Origin: Streptomyces sannanensis | Lineage (GTDB): Bacteria > Actinomycetota > Actinomycetes > Streptomycetales > Streptomycetaceae | Direction of reading: 5' to 3' | Assembly (NCBI RefSeq): GCF_039536205.1 | Contig: NZ_BAAAYL010000001.1 | Location: 4,340,001-4,404,000, forward strand | Length of the DNA stretch: 64,000 nucleotides | Shown: piece after piece, positions 29,014-36,877 of the stretch | Position numbering within the stretch: position 1 is the stretch's first letter | Layout of the letters: every line of letters begins with the position of its first letter | Program-made: the position numbers and the translations under genes | Notes under the pieces: generated by a model | Seen by the model: the letters and a program-made list of their open reading frames with translations, nothing else | The model's database searches: none | Told to the model about the DNA's origin: nothing

Positions 29014-29237
29014 GTGCCGTGACCGGAGAGGTCCACCGGCCCGGGCTGCCCGGCGCCGCGCTTCGCCGTGCGGCCGCACACCTGGCACCTGGTACGTCCG
29101 GGTGCGCGGGCGACGCCGGCCGCGGCGTGTCGCAGCGGACGCCGCCGGCCGGGTGCCGCACCTTTCCGGCCACAGCACTGGTGCCGGACTCACGGACGGA
29201 AGGCCGGGCCGGCCGAGGCTGAGAGGAGCCGATCGGC

Positions 29238-30167
29238 GTGACCTCACTCGTCGAGGTGTCAACGCACTGGCCTTCGCAGGTGTCCCTTGCGAGCCGCCAG
29301 GACGCACTGAACTTGTCGGATGTCGAACTCCGCCGCTACCAAAGGGCGTTCGGGCTCTCGGACATATGCCGGGACGAGGAGCGCTCCGAGGCCGAACTGC
29401 TGATGGCCGCCGTGGACAAGCTGAGTTCGCTGCGCGGCCGGGAACACCAGGTCCGGTATCTCATCCGGGCGCGGACCCAGCGCTTCCCGGCCCCGTACCC
29501 GGACAGCGCGCTGCACGAGGTACGCCGCGAGATCGGGCTGAGCCACGCGTCCGCCTTCGCGCTGACCGAGCATGCGTGCGCCTCCGGGCTGTCCGCCATG
29601 GACCTGGCCGGCATGCTGTTGGCCGAGGACCCGGACCCGGACTCCCTGGCCCTCATCCTGGTCGGTGAGCAGGCCCGTGCGCCGCATGCCCAGATCCTGC
29701 CGGGCATGGGTGCCACCGGCGAGGGGACCGCGGCCATCCTCGTCGCGGACCGCGGGGCCCACAACAGGGTTCTGGGCTTCGCCTGCCGGACGCTGTACAC
29801 CGGTGACCCCTGCATGGCGATGTCCTCTCAGGGGCTGGACCGCTTCCGCACGATGTACACCGACGCCGTGGTGGAGACCATCGGTCTCGCGGTGGCCGAC
29901 GCCGGACTGGAGATCGGCGACGTCGGGTTGTTGCTGCCGCACAACGTCAACCGAATCGCCTGGGTACGCATGGCCGACCGGATCGGCCTCCCGTTGTCCC
30001 GGATCTTCCTGGACAACGTGCCCAGGACCGGTCACTGCTTCGGTGCCGACCCCTTCCTCAACTTCGAGACGGCCCGCGCCCTCGGCCGGATCCAGCCGGG
30101 TGACCGCTGCCTGCTGGTCTCCGTGGGGCTCGGTGCCACCTACGCCGCGACGGTGGTGGAGCACTGA
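29238..30167 (+). CDS. FabH-like (KAS III) 3-oxoacyl-ACP synthase
   Basis: 309 residues, thiolase fold. Nucleophile Cys114 in TEHACASGLSAM and His235 in LLPHNVNRIAW are in place. At the usual Asn of the triad the sequence reads NVPRTGHCFGADPF, with His266 where GNT is expected, so the triad may be C-H-H. The N-terminal half is less conserved than in housekeeping FabH. First gene of a coupled operon, and paired later with a degenerate thiolase-fold protein (33260). Probably condenses or transfers the ACP-bound starter. The GTG start at 29238 follows GAGAGGAG. Confidence 0.82.
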   Translation: MTSLVEVSTHWPSQVSLASRQDALNLSDVELRRYQRAFGLSDICRDEERSEAELLMAAVDKLSSLRGREHQVRYLIRARTQRFPAPYPDSALHEVRREIGLSHASAFALTEHACASGLSAMDLAGMLLAEDPDPDSLALILVGEQARAPHAQILPGMGATGEGTAAILVADRGAHNRVLGFACRTLYTGDPCMAMSSQGLDRFRTMYTDAVVETIGLAVADAGLEIGDVGLLLPHNVNRIAWVRMADRIGLPLSRIFLDNVPRTGHCFGADPFLNFETARALGRIQPGDRCLLVSVGLGATYAATVVEH

Positions 30168-30168
30168 C

Positions 30169-31611
30169 ATGCCCGAGAACGGACACACGGACACGCCCAT
30201 GACGATCGCGCGTGAGGACGCCGGCCCGCACGGCTTCGGCGCACGGCTGAAACGCGCCGTCACCGGAGACACGTCGACGCCCCTGGTGTTCCTGGGCAAC
30301 TTCGAGGTGGAGGAGCAGTGGGCGCGCGGGGAGGCCGGCTTGCCCAGGATTTCCGCCGAGGGCGGCGTGGCCGTGGTCAACCGCATGGACGAGTTCGCCC
30401 TGCTGCTCGGCGGCAGGGACGACCACGTGATCCTCAAGTCCGCGCCCGACCCCGGCTACCTTGACCACCTGGAGCGGCTCGGCCTCGATCTGCCGACCGT
30501 CCACGTGGTGTGCGACCAGGTGCCGAGGCATACCGTCACCCAGGACGCGCTGGCCGACCCCGGCCTGCTCGAGACCCTGCGCAAGCTCGGCGCGCGGGGC
30601 GCCCGGCTGCTGCCGCACGGCGCCTCCGCGCTCGAGGAAGAACTCGCCGACCGGGCGGGCATGGCGCTCGCGGTGCCGGGAGCCGCCGTCAGCAAGCCGG
30701 TCAACAGCAAGGTCTACAGCCGTCGCGCGGCCGACCTGCTGGGGCTGCGCCAGCCCCGGGGCTGGGCCTGCACCACCCTGGACGAGCTGGATGCGGCGAT
30801 CGAGGCCGCCTCCGCCCTGCTCGACGAAGGTCGCACGGTCCTCGTCAAGGAGGCCTACGGGGTGTCGGGCAAGGGCATCGCGGAGGTCGCCGGCAGTCAG
30901 CGGCTCGCCCGGCTGCGCACCATGATCGGCAGATCCGCGCGGAAGTCCGGCACCGACCGGATCGCCTTCGTCATCGAGGAGAAGGTGGCCAAGCGGGCGG
31001 ATCTGAACTACCAGTTCACCCTGGCCCGGGACGGCGACGCCCACCTCGACTTCGTCAAGGAGGCCCTGACCGAGGGTGGCGTGCACAAGGGGCACCGATT
31101 CCCGCCCGCGCTCTCCGAGCGACAGCTCGACGAGATCGGCACCGCGGCGCGGCTGCTCGGCAAGCAGCTCGCCGCCGACGGGTTCTACGGGGTGGTCGGG
31201 GTCGACGCCATGGTCGATCCCGAGGGCGGCATCTACCCGGTGATCGAGATCAACGCGCGCAACAACATGTCCACCTATCAGACCCGGCTCCAGGAACTTC
31301 TCGTCGGGCCGGGCCGCTGTGCGCTCGCCCGGCACCATCAGCTCCTCCTCGACGAGGAGCTGGACTTCGCCGCCGTCCGCCGTGGCCTCGGCGACCTGCT
31401 GCTCGACCAACCGGACGGCAGCGGCTTCGTCGTCAACAACTTCGCGACCGTCAACGCCGGCGCCACGGCGGAAGGCCTCTACCACGGCCGGCTCTACGGC
31501 CTTGTGGTGACGGATTCGCCCAGCCGGCTGGCCGCGCTGGACGCCGCCGTCGAGGAACGTGTCCGCCGGTTCGGTCCGCAACTTCCGGAAGGCATCCGCC
31601 ATGACCGCTGA
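30169..31611 (+). CDS. ATP-grasp amino acid:ACP ligase (BtrJ-like)
   Basis: 480 residues starting 1 bp after the KAS III stop. ATP-grasp elements: SKPVNSKVYSRRAADLLGLR, the nucleotide loop VLVKEAYGVSGKGIAEVAG, IEEKVAKRADLNYQFTL, and the metal-binding YPVIEINARNNMSTYQ. Followed immediately by a BtrK-like decarboxylase and an ACP. In butirosin biosynthesis BtrJ, an ATP-grasp enzyme, loads L-glutamate on ACP BtrI and BtrK decarboxylates it to 4-aminobutyryl-ACP. The same trio here suggests the same chemistry, though the amino acid could differ. Confidence 0.85.
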   Translation: MPENGHTDTPMTIAREDAGPHGFGARLKRAVTGDTSTPLVFLGNFEVEEQWARGEAGLPRISAEGGVAVVNRMDEFALLLGGRDDHVILKSAPDPGYLDHLERLGLDLPTVHVVCDQVPRHTVTQDALADPGLLETLRKLGARGARLLPHGASALEEELADRAGMALAVPGAAVSKPVNSKVYSRRAADLLGLRQPRGWACTTLDELDAAIEAASALLDEGRTVLVKEAYGVSGKGIAEVAGSQRLARLRTMIGRSARKSGTDRIAFVIEEKVAKRADLNYQFTLARDGDAHLDFVKEALTEGGVHKGHRFPPALSERQLDEIGTAARLLGKQLAADGFYGVVGVDAMVDPEGGIYPVIEINARNNMSTYQTRLQELLVGPGRCALARHHQLLLDEELDFAAVRRGLGDLLLDQPDGSGFVVNNFATVNAGATAEGLYHGRLYGLVVTDSPSRLAALDAAVEERVRRFGPQLPEGIRHDR

Positions 31612-32884
31612 GTTCGCCGTGCAGGGGCTGGGCATCCGAGCCCTGGCCGAGGAGTACGGAACCCCGCTCTTCCTCTACGACGGCGCTGCGCTCCGCCGAC
31701 GCGCCAGTGACCTGCGGGAACTGCTCCACCCACGCCTTGAGGTGTTCTTCTCGCTCAAGGCGAACCCGAACATCTCCATCTGCGCCCTGCTGCACTCCCA
31801 GGGCGCGCGGGCGGAGGTGTCCTCGATGACCGAGCTGCGCACCGCGGTGCGGGCCGGTGTGGAGCCGCGGGACATCGTCTTCCTGGGGCCGGGCAAGAGC
31901 CGCGCGGAGATCACCGCCTGCCTGGAGCTGGGCATCTACGCGATCATCTGCGAATCCTTCGGTGAACTGGAGCTGATCGATGAGGTGGCCGCCCGGCTCG
32001 GCGTCACCGCCCCGGTGGCGCTGCGGGTGAACCCCGCGTTCGCGGTCAAGGGGTCCGGGCTGACCATGGGTGGCAAGCCACGCCAGTTCGGCATCGACGA
32101 GGCCCAGCTGATGGAGCACGCACCGCTCGCCGGCCGCCACCGCCATCTGCGGCTGATGGGAGTCCAGGTCTACCTGGGGACGCGGATCCTGAGCGAGGAG
32201 ACCGTCGTCCGCAACACCGAACGGATCCTGGAGCTGGCCCCCCGCGTCGCCGGCCACCACGGCTTCGAGCTGGAGATGGTCGACATCGGCGGCGGCCTGG
32301 GGGTCGCGTACTTCGACGGCGAGCGCGACCTCGACCTCGCCCTGCTGGCCAAGGGCCTCAACCCGCTCCTGGACGCGTTCGGCGAGCGCCACCCCGGCAC
32401 CCGGCTGGTCATGGAGCTCGGCCGGTACCTGGTTGCCGAGAGCGGGACGTACGTGGTGCGGGTGCGGTACGCCAAGACCTCGCTGGGCGAGAACTTCGCC
32501 GTGACGGACGGCGGCACCAACCACCACATGGCCGCCGTCGGTATCGGCTCGTTCGTCAAGCGCAACTATCCGATACGCCTGCTGAGCCGCACCGGGGCGC
32601 CCGCCGACGAGACCTGGAACGTCACCGGGCCGCTCTGCACCCCCAACGACACCCTGTGCAAGCGGGCCGCGCTGCCGGCCCTGCGCGAGGGCGACCTGCT
32701 CGGAGTGGAGCGCTCCGGCGCCTACGGGCCGAGTGCCTCACCCGTGCTGTTCCTCGGCCACGGCCACCCCGCCGAGGTCCTGGTCGACGAGGGACGGGCT
32801 CATCTGATCCGGGAGCCGGACACCGCCGACGACCTCATGCGCAAACAGCGTCTGCACCGCCCGTCCGGCTCCGTCACCGGCTGA
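31601..32884 (+). CDS. Fold type III PLP-dependent decarboxylase (BtrK-like)
   Basis: 427 residues, alanine-racemase/DapDC fold. Schiff-base Lys53 in VFFSLKANPNISICALL; PLP-phosphate-binding MVDIGGGLGVAYF; MELGRYLVAESGTYV; the second-subunit active-site Cys in GPLCTPNDTLCKR. Length matches BtrK and VinO, which decarboxylate aminoacyl groups tethered to carrier proteins. It overlaps the ATP-grasp gene by 11 bp. The alternative is an SbnH-like or free amino acid decarboxylase, but the adjacent ATP-grasp and ACP genes favour an ACP-bound substrate. Confidence 0.88.
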   Translation: MTAEFAVQGLGIRALAEEYGTPLFLYDGAALRRRASDLRELLHPRLEVFFSLKANPNISICALLHSQGARAEVSSMTELRTAVRAGVEPRDIVFLGPGKSRAEITACLELGIYAIICESFGELELIDEVAARLGVTAPVALRVNPAFAVKGSGLTMGGKPRQFGIDEAQLMEHAPLAGRHRHLRLMGVQVYLGTRILSEETVVRNTERILELAPRVAGHHGFELEMVDIGGGLGVAYFDGERDLDLALLAKGLNPLLDAFGERHPGTRLVMELGRYLVAESGTYVVRVRYAKTSLGENFAVTDGGTNHHMAAVGIGSFVKRNYPIRLLSRTGAPADETWNVTGPLCTPNDTLCKRAALPALREGDLLGVERSGAYGPSASPVLFLGHGHPAEVLVDEGRAHLIREPDTADDLMRKQRLHRPSGSVTG

Positions 32885-32984
32885 GCCCGCTTCGGGGCCG
32901 GTTCCGCCCGCCCGCCCGGCCGCCGGTGCCCGGGCCGCGCGCACTCCCCGCATCCTCACTTCACCATCTGGAAAGGCCACTGCC

Positions 32985-33263
32985 ATGACTGAGACCGCAC
33001 AGACCCCGGCCATCGATCGCGCCCGGGTCGCCGCCGCCGTCACGGAGGCGCTCGGCGACGTGCTGGAGCGCGATCTGTCCGGGCTGTCACCGGACACCGA
33101 GCTCTTCGGCGAGCTGGGGCTGGACTCGACAGGCGTGCTCGACCTGCTGCTGCGTCTGGAGGACCTGACCGGCTGCGAGTTCGACACCGACGAACTGGAG
33201 ATGAGCCACTTCGCCACCGTGGCCTCGCTGACCGACTTCGTCCTCGCCGAGACGGGATCATGA
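32985..33263 (+). CDS. Acyl carrier protein (BtrI-like)
   Basis: 92-residue carrier protein. Phosphopantetheine site Ser48 in FGELGLDSTGVLDLLL. Acidic helices typical of ACPs (LSPDTELFGELG, FDTDELEMSHFATVASLTDF). A GGAAAGG ribosome-binding site precedes the ATG. The KS-like gene overlaps its stop (ATGA). Probably carries the amino acid loaded by the ATP-grasp enzyme and decarboxylated by the PLP enzyme. Confidence 0.95.
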   Translation: MTETAQTPAIDRARVAAAVTEALGDVLERDLSGLSPDTELFGELGLDSTGVLDLLLRLEDLTGCEFDTDELEMSHFATVASLTDFVLAETGS

Positions 33264-34186
33264 TGCCGGTCGCCGTCGGCCCTGTGGTGACCGCGGTCGT
33301 CGGGCGCCGCTTCACCACCGCGCACACCCGCTTCGGCGAGCGGGCGGCCGATCTCGAGTACGCGCGGAGCCTTGCGGCGCAGGCGGGGGTGGCCCTGCGC
33401 CCCGACCTCACCGAGAAGGCGACGGGCAACTCCTTCGAGGACATGGGCGCCGGACTGCTGGCCGCTCTGGCCGGGGCCCGGGAGCCGAGCGCCAACGAAC
33501 GCACCTCCTCGGCGCAGCCGGCCGGCGAGCACTCCGCCGCCGAGCCGGCCCCCGGGGAACGGCCGGTCGACCTGCTGGTGCTCGCCCACGCGGCACCCGA
33601 CTTCGCCCCGACCACACTGGCCGCCGCCGCCATCGCCGAGCGGATCCCCGGAGACCCGATGGTCCTGGGCGTCACCGAGCAGGGCCGGGCCACGCCGTTC
33701 ACGGCCCTGACCCTCGTGAGAAGCCACTGGCGGCGGCACAGCCACCGCAGGGCCATGGTCATGGTGTTCGACCAGTCGTTCACCCCGTACGCCAACGAGG
33801 TGCCGGACGCCTGGCGCGTCGACGGGGACGCGGCGGTCCTGCTGGTCCTGGAGGCGGGCCCGGACGACTCCACTGGGTCCTACCGGGTCAGGCAGGAGCA
33901 CGGCGTGTCCCCGGAGGCCGCGGCCGGCCGTCTGCGCGCCCTGTTCGCGGAGGCGGACCCCGACGGATCCGCGCGGGTGCTGGCGGGTTCCGGTGTCGGG
34001 ACGAGCTGGATACCGGCCGGTCACGGCCCGGTCCTGCGGGGCCCGGAGGGCTCGCCGGCCACCGGGGTCCTCGGTCTGCTTCCCGGACTCCCGCCGGGCG
34101 ACGACGCGGCACCGCTCCTGCTGGTGGACTACGACAGAGAACTGGGCGATCTGTCGCTGTGCCGGATCGAAACGGTCAGGACATGA
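33260..34186 (+). CDS. Degenerate thiolase-fold (ketosynthase-like) protein lacking the catalytic Cys
   Basis: 308 residues. Thiolase-like signs: LVLAHAAPDFAPTTLAAAAI in the N-terminal half, then LVRSHWRRHSHRRAMVMVFD and VDGDAAVLLVLEAG, as in the KAS N-terminal domain. Where the nucleophile would be, the sequence is VLGVTEQGRATPFTALTL with no Cys. The C-terminal half lacks the His/Asn motifs. An inactive partner of the Cys-containing KAS III at 29238 is a reasonable guess (compare PqsB with PqsC). Coupled at both ends by ATGA overlaps. Confidence 0.6.
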   Translation: MMPVAVGPVVTAVVGRRFTTAHTRFGERAADLEYARSLAAQAGVALRPDLTEKATGNSFEDMGAGLLAALAGAREPSANERTSSAQPAGEHSAAEPAPGERPVDLLVLAHAAPDFAPTTLAAAAIAERIPGDPMVLGVTEQGRATPFTALTLVRSHWRRHSHRRAMVMVFDQSFTPYANEVPDAWRVDGDAAVLLVLEAGPDDSTGSYRVRQEHGVSPEAAAGRLRALFAEADPDGSARVLAGSGVGTSWIPAGHGPVLRGPEGSPATGVLGLLPGLPPGDDAAPLLLVDYDRELGDLSLCRIETVRT

Positions 34187-34824
34187 CGGCACTCATCGAA
34201 AGCGAGACGCCCCCGGCGGCTCTCGGACCGCGCGTCCGCGACCTCGCGCGCACCCGGGGACCGGCCCCGGCGTTGCGCGAACTCCTCGGTCCACGCGGCC
34301 CGAAGACCCTGCCGTACGCACCGCACGGCTTCGCCGTCCTTCCCCTGGAGCACCCCGAGCACCCCGTCGAGGCCCTGTGCACCTACCCCCTGCCCGGCGG
34401 ACCGGTGACGCTGGTGCGCGTTCCAAAGCCCGGTCCCGGCTACCGGTGCGCTCCGCCCTTCGACGCGACGGCGCTGCTGTGGCTGCGTCTCGGTCTGGCC
34501 GAGGGGCTGCGCCGAAGCTGTGTCGAGCACCTCAAGGACCGCCCGAGCGGCGACAGCACCGTGCTGCTCCAGCCGCTGGTGAAGGCGCAGCTGGCGGAGG
34601 CCACCGCGCAGCAGATGGAGCTCGCGGCGTGGCTGAGCGGGATCGCGGCGGACGGCGTTCCGGCATCGCGGCTGCGGCGGCCGCACGACCAGGTGACCGA
34701 GAACGGGCGGGCTCTGCTGCGCCTGTTCGGCGCGCACGGCTTCCTGGCGGAGGGCCCCGGTGGCGTGGCCCATGTCTCGGAACTGCTGGCCGAGGTCCAC
34801 CAGGACGCGGAGAGGGCCCGATGA
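34183..34824 (+). CDS. Acyl-CoA dehydrogenase-like protein, C-terminal-domain type
   Basis: 213 residues. The first about 85 residues are not recognised. The rest (LLWLRLGLAEGLRRSCVEHL, KAQLAEATAQQMELAAWLSG, GRALLRLFGAHGFLAEGPGG) has the helical pattern of the C-terminal domain of acyl-CoA dehydrogenases found in natural product clusters. No ALTEPxxGSD FAD motif is present. Overlaps both neighbours by ATGA. Likely the small subunit of a two-gene dehydrogenase with the next gene, as in split heteromeric ACADs of actinobacteria (inference). Confidence 0.5.
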   Translation: MTALIESETPPAALGPRVRDLARTRGPAPALRELLGPRGPKTLPYAPHGFAVLPLEHPEHPVEALCTYPLPGGPVTLVRVPKPGPGYRCAPPFDATALLWLRLGLAEGLRRSCVEHLKDRPSGDSTVLLQPLVKAQLAEATAQQMELAAWLSGIAADGVPASRLRRPHDQVTENGRALLRLFGAHGFLAEGPGGVAHVSELLAEVHQDAERAR

Positions 34825-35984
34825 ACGGATACGGACTGGACGAACGCCTGACCGCCCTCGGTCGCCAGGCACGCGAGTGGAGCGTGGGCTTCCGGGCCGG
34901 CGCCCTGGCGCTGGACGAGGATCCCGGCAGGATCAAGGACTTCCTGGACCTGCCCGGAGTCCGGTGCCTGGGCACCTTCGGCATCCCGCCCGGCTACGCC
35001 GAGCCGCTGACGATCGGACGGCACCGCTATGCCGGCACCACCGCACTGGAGCGGGCCGTCCTGACGGAGAACCTGGCCCGTGGCGACATGGGCATGGTGC
35101 TGGCCTCACCCGGTGTCTCGATGTCCGGGGTGCTCATGGAGCAGCTCGGCGACGAGGAGCAGCGGGACCGGTTCTACGGCGCCGTGGCCGCCTCTCCCAC
35201 CTGGACCTCCTTCGCGCTGACCGAGCCGGACCGCGGCTCGGACGCCTCCGCGATCACCACGGCGCTGCGCCGGGGGGAGGACGGCAGGCTGCTGCTGACC
35301 GGGGCGAAGCGCTACATCGGCAACGCGTGCCGGGCACGGTTCGTCTCGGTGCTCGCCCGCACCCGGCCGGGGCCGCTCGGGGTGACCGCGGCGCTGGTGG
35401 ACACCGGGGAGCCCGGCTACCGGGCGGAGCCGCTGCCGACCCTGGGTCTGCGCGGCGCCCAGCTGTCCGCCGTACACCTGGACGACGTGGAGGTGGAGCC
35501 GTGGCAGGTCCTCGGTCGGCACCTCTCGCCGGCCAGGCGCGGCATCTGGAGCTGCGTCCAGGTCTTCAACCGGCTGCGGCCCACGGTCGCCGCGCTGGCG
35601 CTGGGGGTGGCGGCCGCCGCGCACGAGTACGTGGCGGAACGGCGCCGGTCCGCCACCGGCACCGACCGCGACCGGATCGAGGACCTGGGGATGCGGATCT
35701 CCGCCACCCGAGCCCTGGTGCACCGGGCGGCGGCGGAGGTGGACGCCACGGGCAGGGGCCGGGTGGCCTCCGCCGCCAAGGCCCGCGCCTGCGCCCTGGC
35801 GGAGGACGCCACCCTGGCCGCCTGTGATCTGCTCGGCCCAGCGGCCCGGGCGAATCATCCGGAATTGGACAAGCTGGTCAGGGACGCGAGGGGCGCCGAA
35901 TTCATGGAGGGCACTCGGAACATCCAGCACCTGAATCTCTTCCAGGGGCTCCTGGCGAACGAACTCGAGGGCGACTTCCGGTGA
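34821..35984 (+). CDS. Acyl-CoA dehydrogenase family flavoprotein
   Basis: 387 residues. FAD/substrate motif TSFALTEPDRGSDASAITTA, mid beta-domain (LLLTGAKRYIGNACRARFVS), and C-terminal FMEGTRNIQHLNLFQGLL with a possible catalytic Glu in the EGT motif. All the main ACAD regions are present. In NRPS clusters such enzymes oxidise carrier-bound acyl groups to alpha,beta-unsaturated or aromatic units. Here the substrate may be the aminoacyl-ACP made by the upstream genes. Last gene of the FabH operon. Confidence 0.9.
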   Translation: MNGYGLDERLTALGRQAREWSVGFRAGALALDEDPGRIKDFLDLPGVRCLGTFGIPPGYAEPLTIGRHRYAGTTALERAVLTENLARGDMGMVLASPGVSMSGVLMEQLGDEEQRDRFYGAVAASPTWTSFALTEPDRGSDASAITTALRRGEDGRLLLTGAKRYIGNACRARFVSVLARTRPGPLGVTAALVDTGEPGYRAEPLPTLGLRGAQLSAVHLDDVEVEPWQVLGRHLSPARRGIWSCVQVFNRLRPTVAALALGVAAAAHEYVAERRRSATGTDRDRIEDLGMRISATRALVHRAAAEVDATGRGRVASAAKARACALAEDATLAACDLLGPAARANHPELDKLVRDARGAEFMEGTRNIQHLNLFQGLLANELEGDFR

Positions 35985-36091
35985 ATTGCCGGCGTGTGTT
36001 CCGTGAACTCCGGTGCCCGGTGTGCGGTGATCAGCCGGCCGAACACCGAGCGTGCATCCGGAGAAATCGGCCGGTCCCGCGGATCGAGTCG

Positions 36092-36736
36092 TCAGGCCCG
36101 TTCCAGATAGGCGAGCACCGCCATGACACGACGGTTCTCATCTTTCGACGGCGGTAGTTCGAGTTTGGCGAGAATGTTGTTGATGTGCTTTGCCACCACT
36201 TTCTCGGTGATGACCAGGGCCGCTGCGATGGACGCGTTGGAGCGGCCCTCGGCCATGTACGAGAGCACCTCGCGCTCCCGTTCGGTGAGGCGTGCCAGCC
36301 GTTCGTTCTGGGCATTGTGAGTGATCATGCCCGAGATCACCTTGGGGTCCATCACCGTGCCGCCGCCGGCCACCTGCCGCAGGGCGGAGGCGAACTGGCC
36401 ACCGTCGAACACGCGGTCCTTGAGGAGATAGCCGACGCCGCCGCGCCGGTCGGCCAGCAACTCCCGGGCATACACCTGGTCCACGTACTGGGAGAGGAGG
36501 AGCGCCGGCTGGTACTGGCGGGCGCGGGCGTGCAGCACGGCACGCAGTCCCTCGTCGGTGTGGGTGGGCGGCATCCGGATGTCGACCAGGGCGACGTCGG
36601 GCCGGTGCTCGTCGAGAGCCCGGATCAGCTCGGGGCCCGTGCTCACCGCCGCCACGATGTCGAATCCGTTCACCTCGAGCAACTGGGTCAGTCCAGCGCG
36701 GAGTAAATACTGGTCCTCCGCCAGCACCAGACGCAT
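36092..36736 (-). CDS. NarL/FixJ-type response regulator (TTA codon at position 11)
   Basis: 214 residues from the ATG at 36736. Receiver domain: acidic pair in LVLAEDQYLL, phospho-acceptor Asp in VALVDIRMPPTHTDEGL, and Lys in GYLLKDRVFDG. LuxR HTH: RLARLTEREREVLSYMAEGR, NASIAAALVITEKVVAKHIN. Codon 11 is TTA (36704-36706). There is no adjacent kinase. The NarL-family kinase at 20292 is the best candidate partner in the window. Divergent from the sbnA/NRPS operon and shares its upstream region. Confidence 0.93.
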   Translation of the reverse strand: MRLVLAEDQYLLRAGLTQLLEVNGFDIVAAVSTGPELIRALDEHRPDVALVDIRMPPTHTDEGLRAVLHARARQYQPALLLSQYVDQVYARELLADRRGGVGYLLKDRVFDGGQFASALRQVAGGGTVMDPKVISGMITHNAQNERLARLTEREREVLSYMAEGRSNASIAAALVITEKVVAKHINNILAKLELPPSKDENRRVMAVLAYLERA

Positions 36737-36835
36737 CCTCGGTACCCTCCGTTTCCCCCTGCGGTCCGGTCGCCTCCGGCCGGCCCCCGGCCGGAAGCTA
36801 TCAACGGTGCCGGGCATGAACAAGCCCGCTCCGTG

Positions 36836-36877
36836 GTCAGTGGCCGGTCATCCGGATGTCAGCGCCCCTTGTCAGGA
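36836..36877 (+). promoter_or_regulatory. Putative SARP operator for the sbnA-NRPS operon
   Basis: Heptamers GTCAGTG (36836), GTCATCC (36847) and GTCAGCG (36858) are exactly 11 bp apart, and a fourth, GTCAGGA (36871), follows 13 bp later. The array sits in the 100-180-bp gap between the divergent response regulator and the SbnA-like gene. Confidence 0.62.

Noticed and set aside
29019..29237. Short open frames in the leader before the FabH-like gene
   Set aside because: They lie in the 5' leader after the presumed SARP promoter, with no ribosome-binding sites and no homology that I recognise. A leader peptide cannot be excluded but is not supported.
31601..32884. SbnH-like siderophore decarboxylase, implying a staphyloferrin B-like siderophore
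   Set aside because: No NIS synthetases (IucA/IucC type) or siderophore receptors are present, and the gene is coupled to an ATP-grasp ligase and an ACP, which favours the BtrK-like role.
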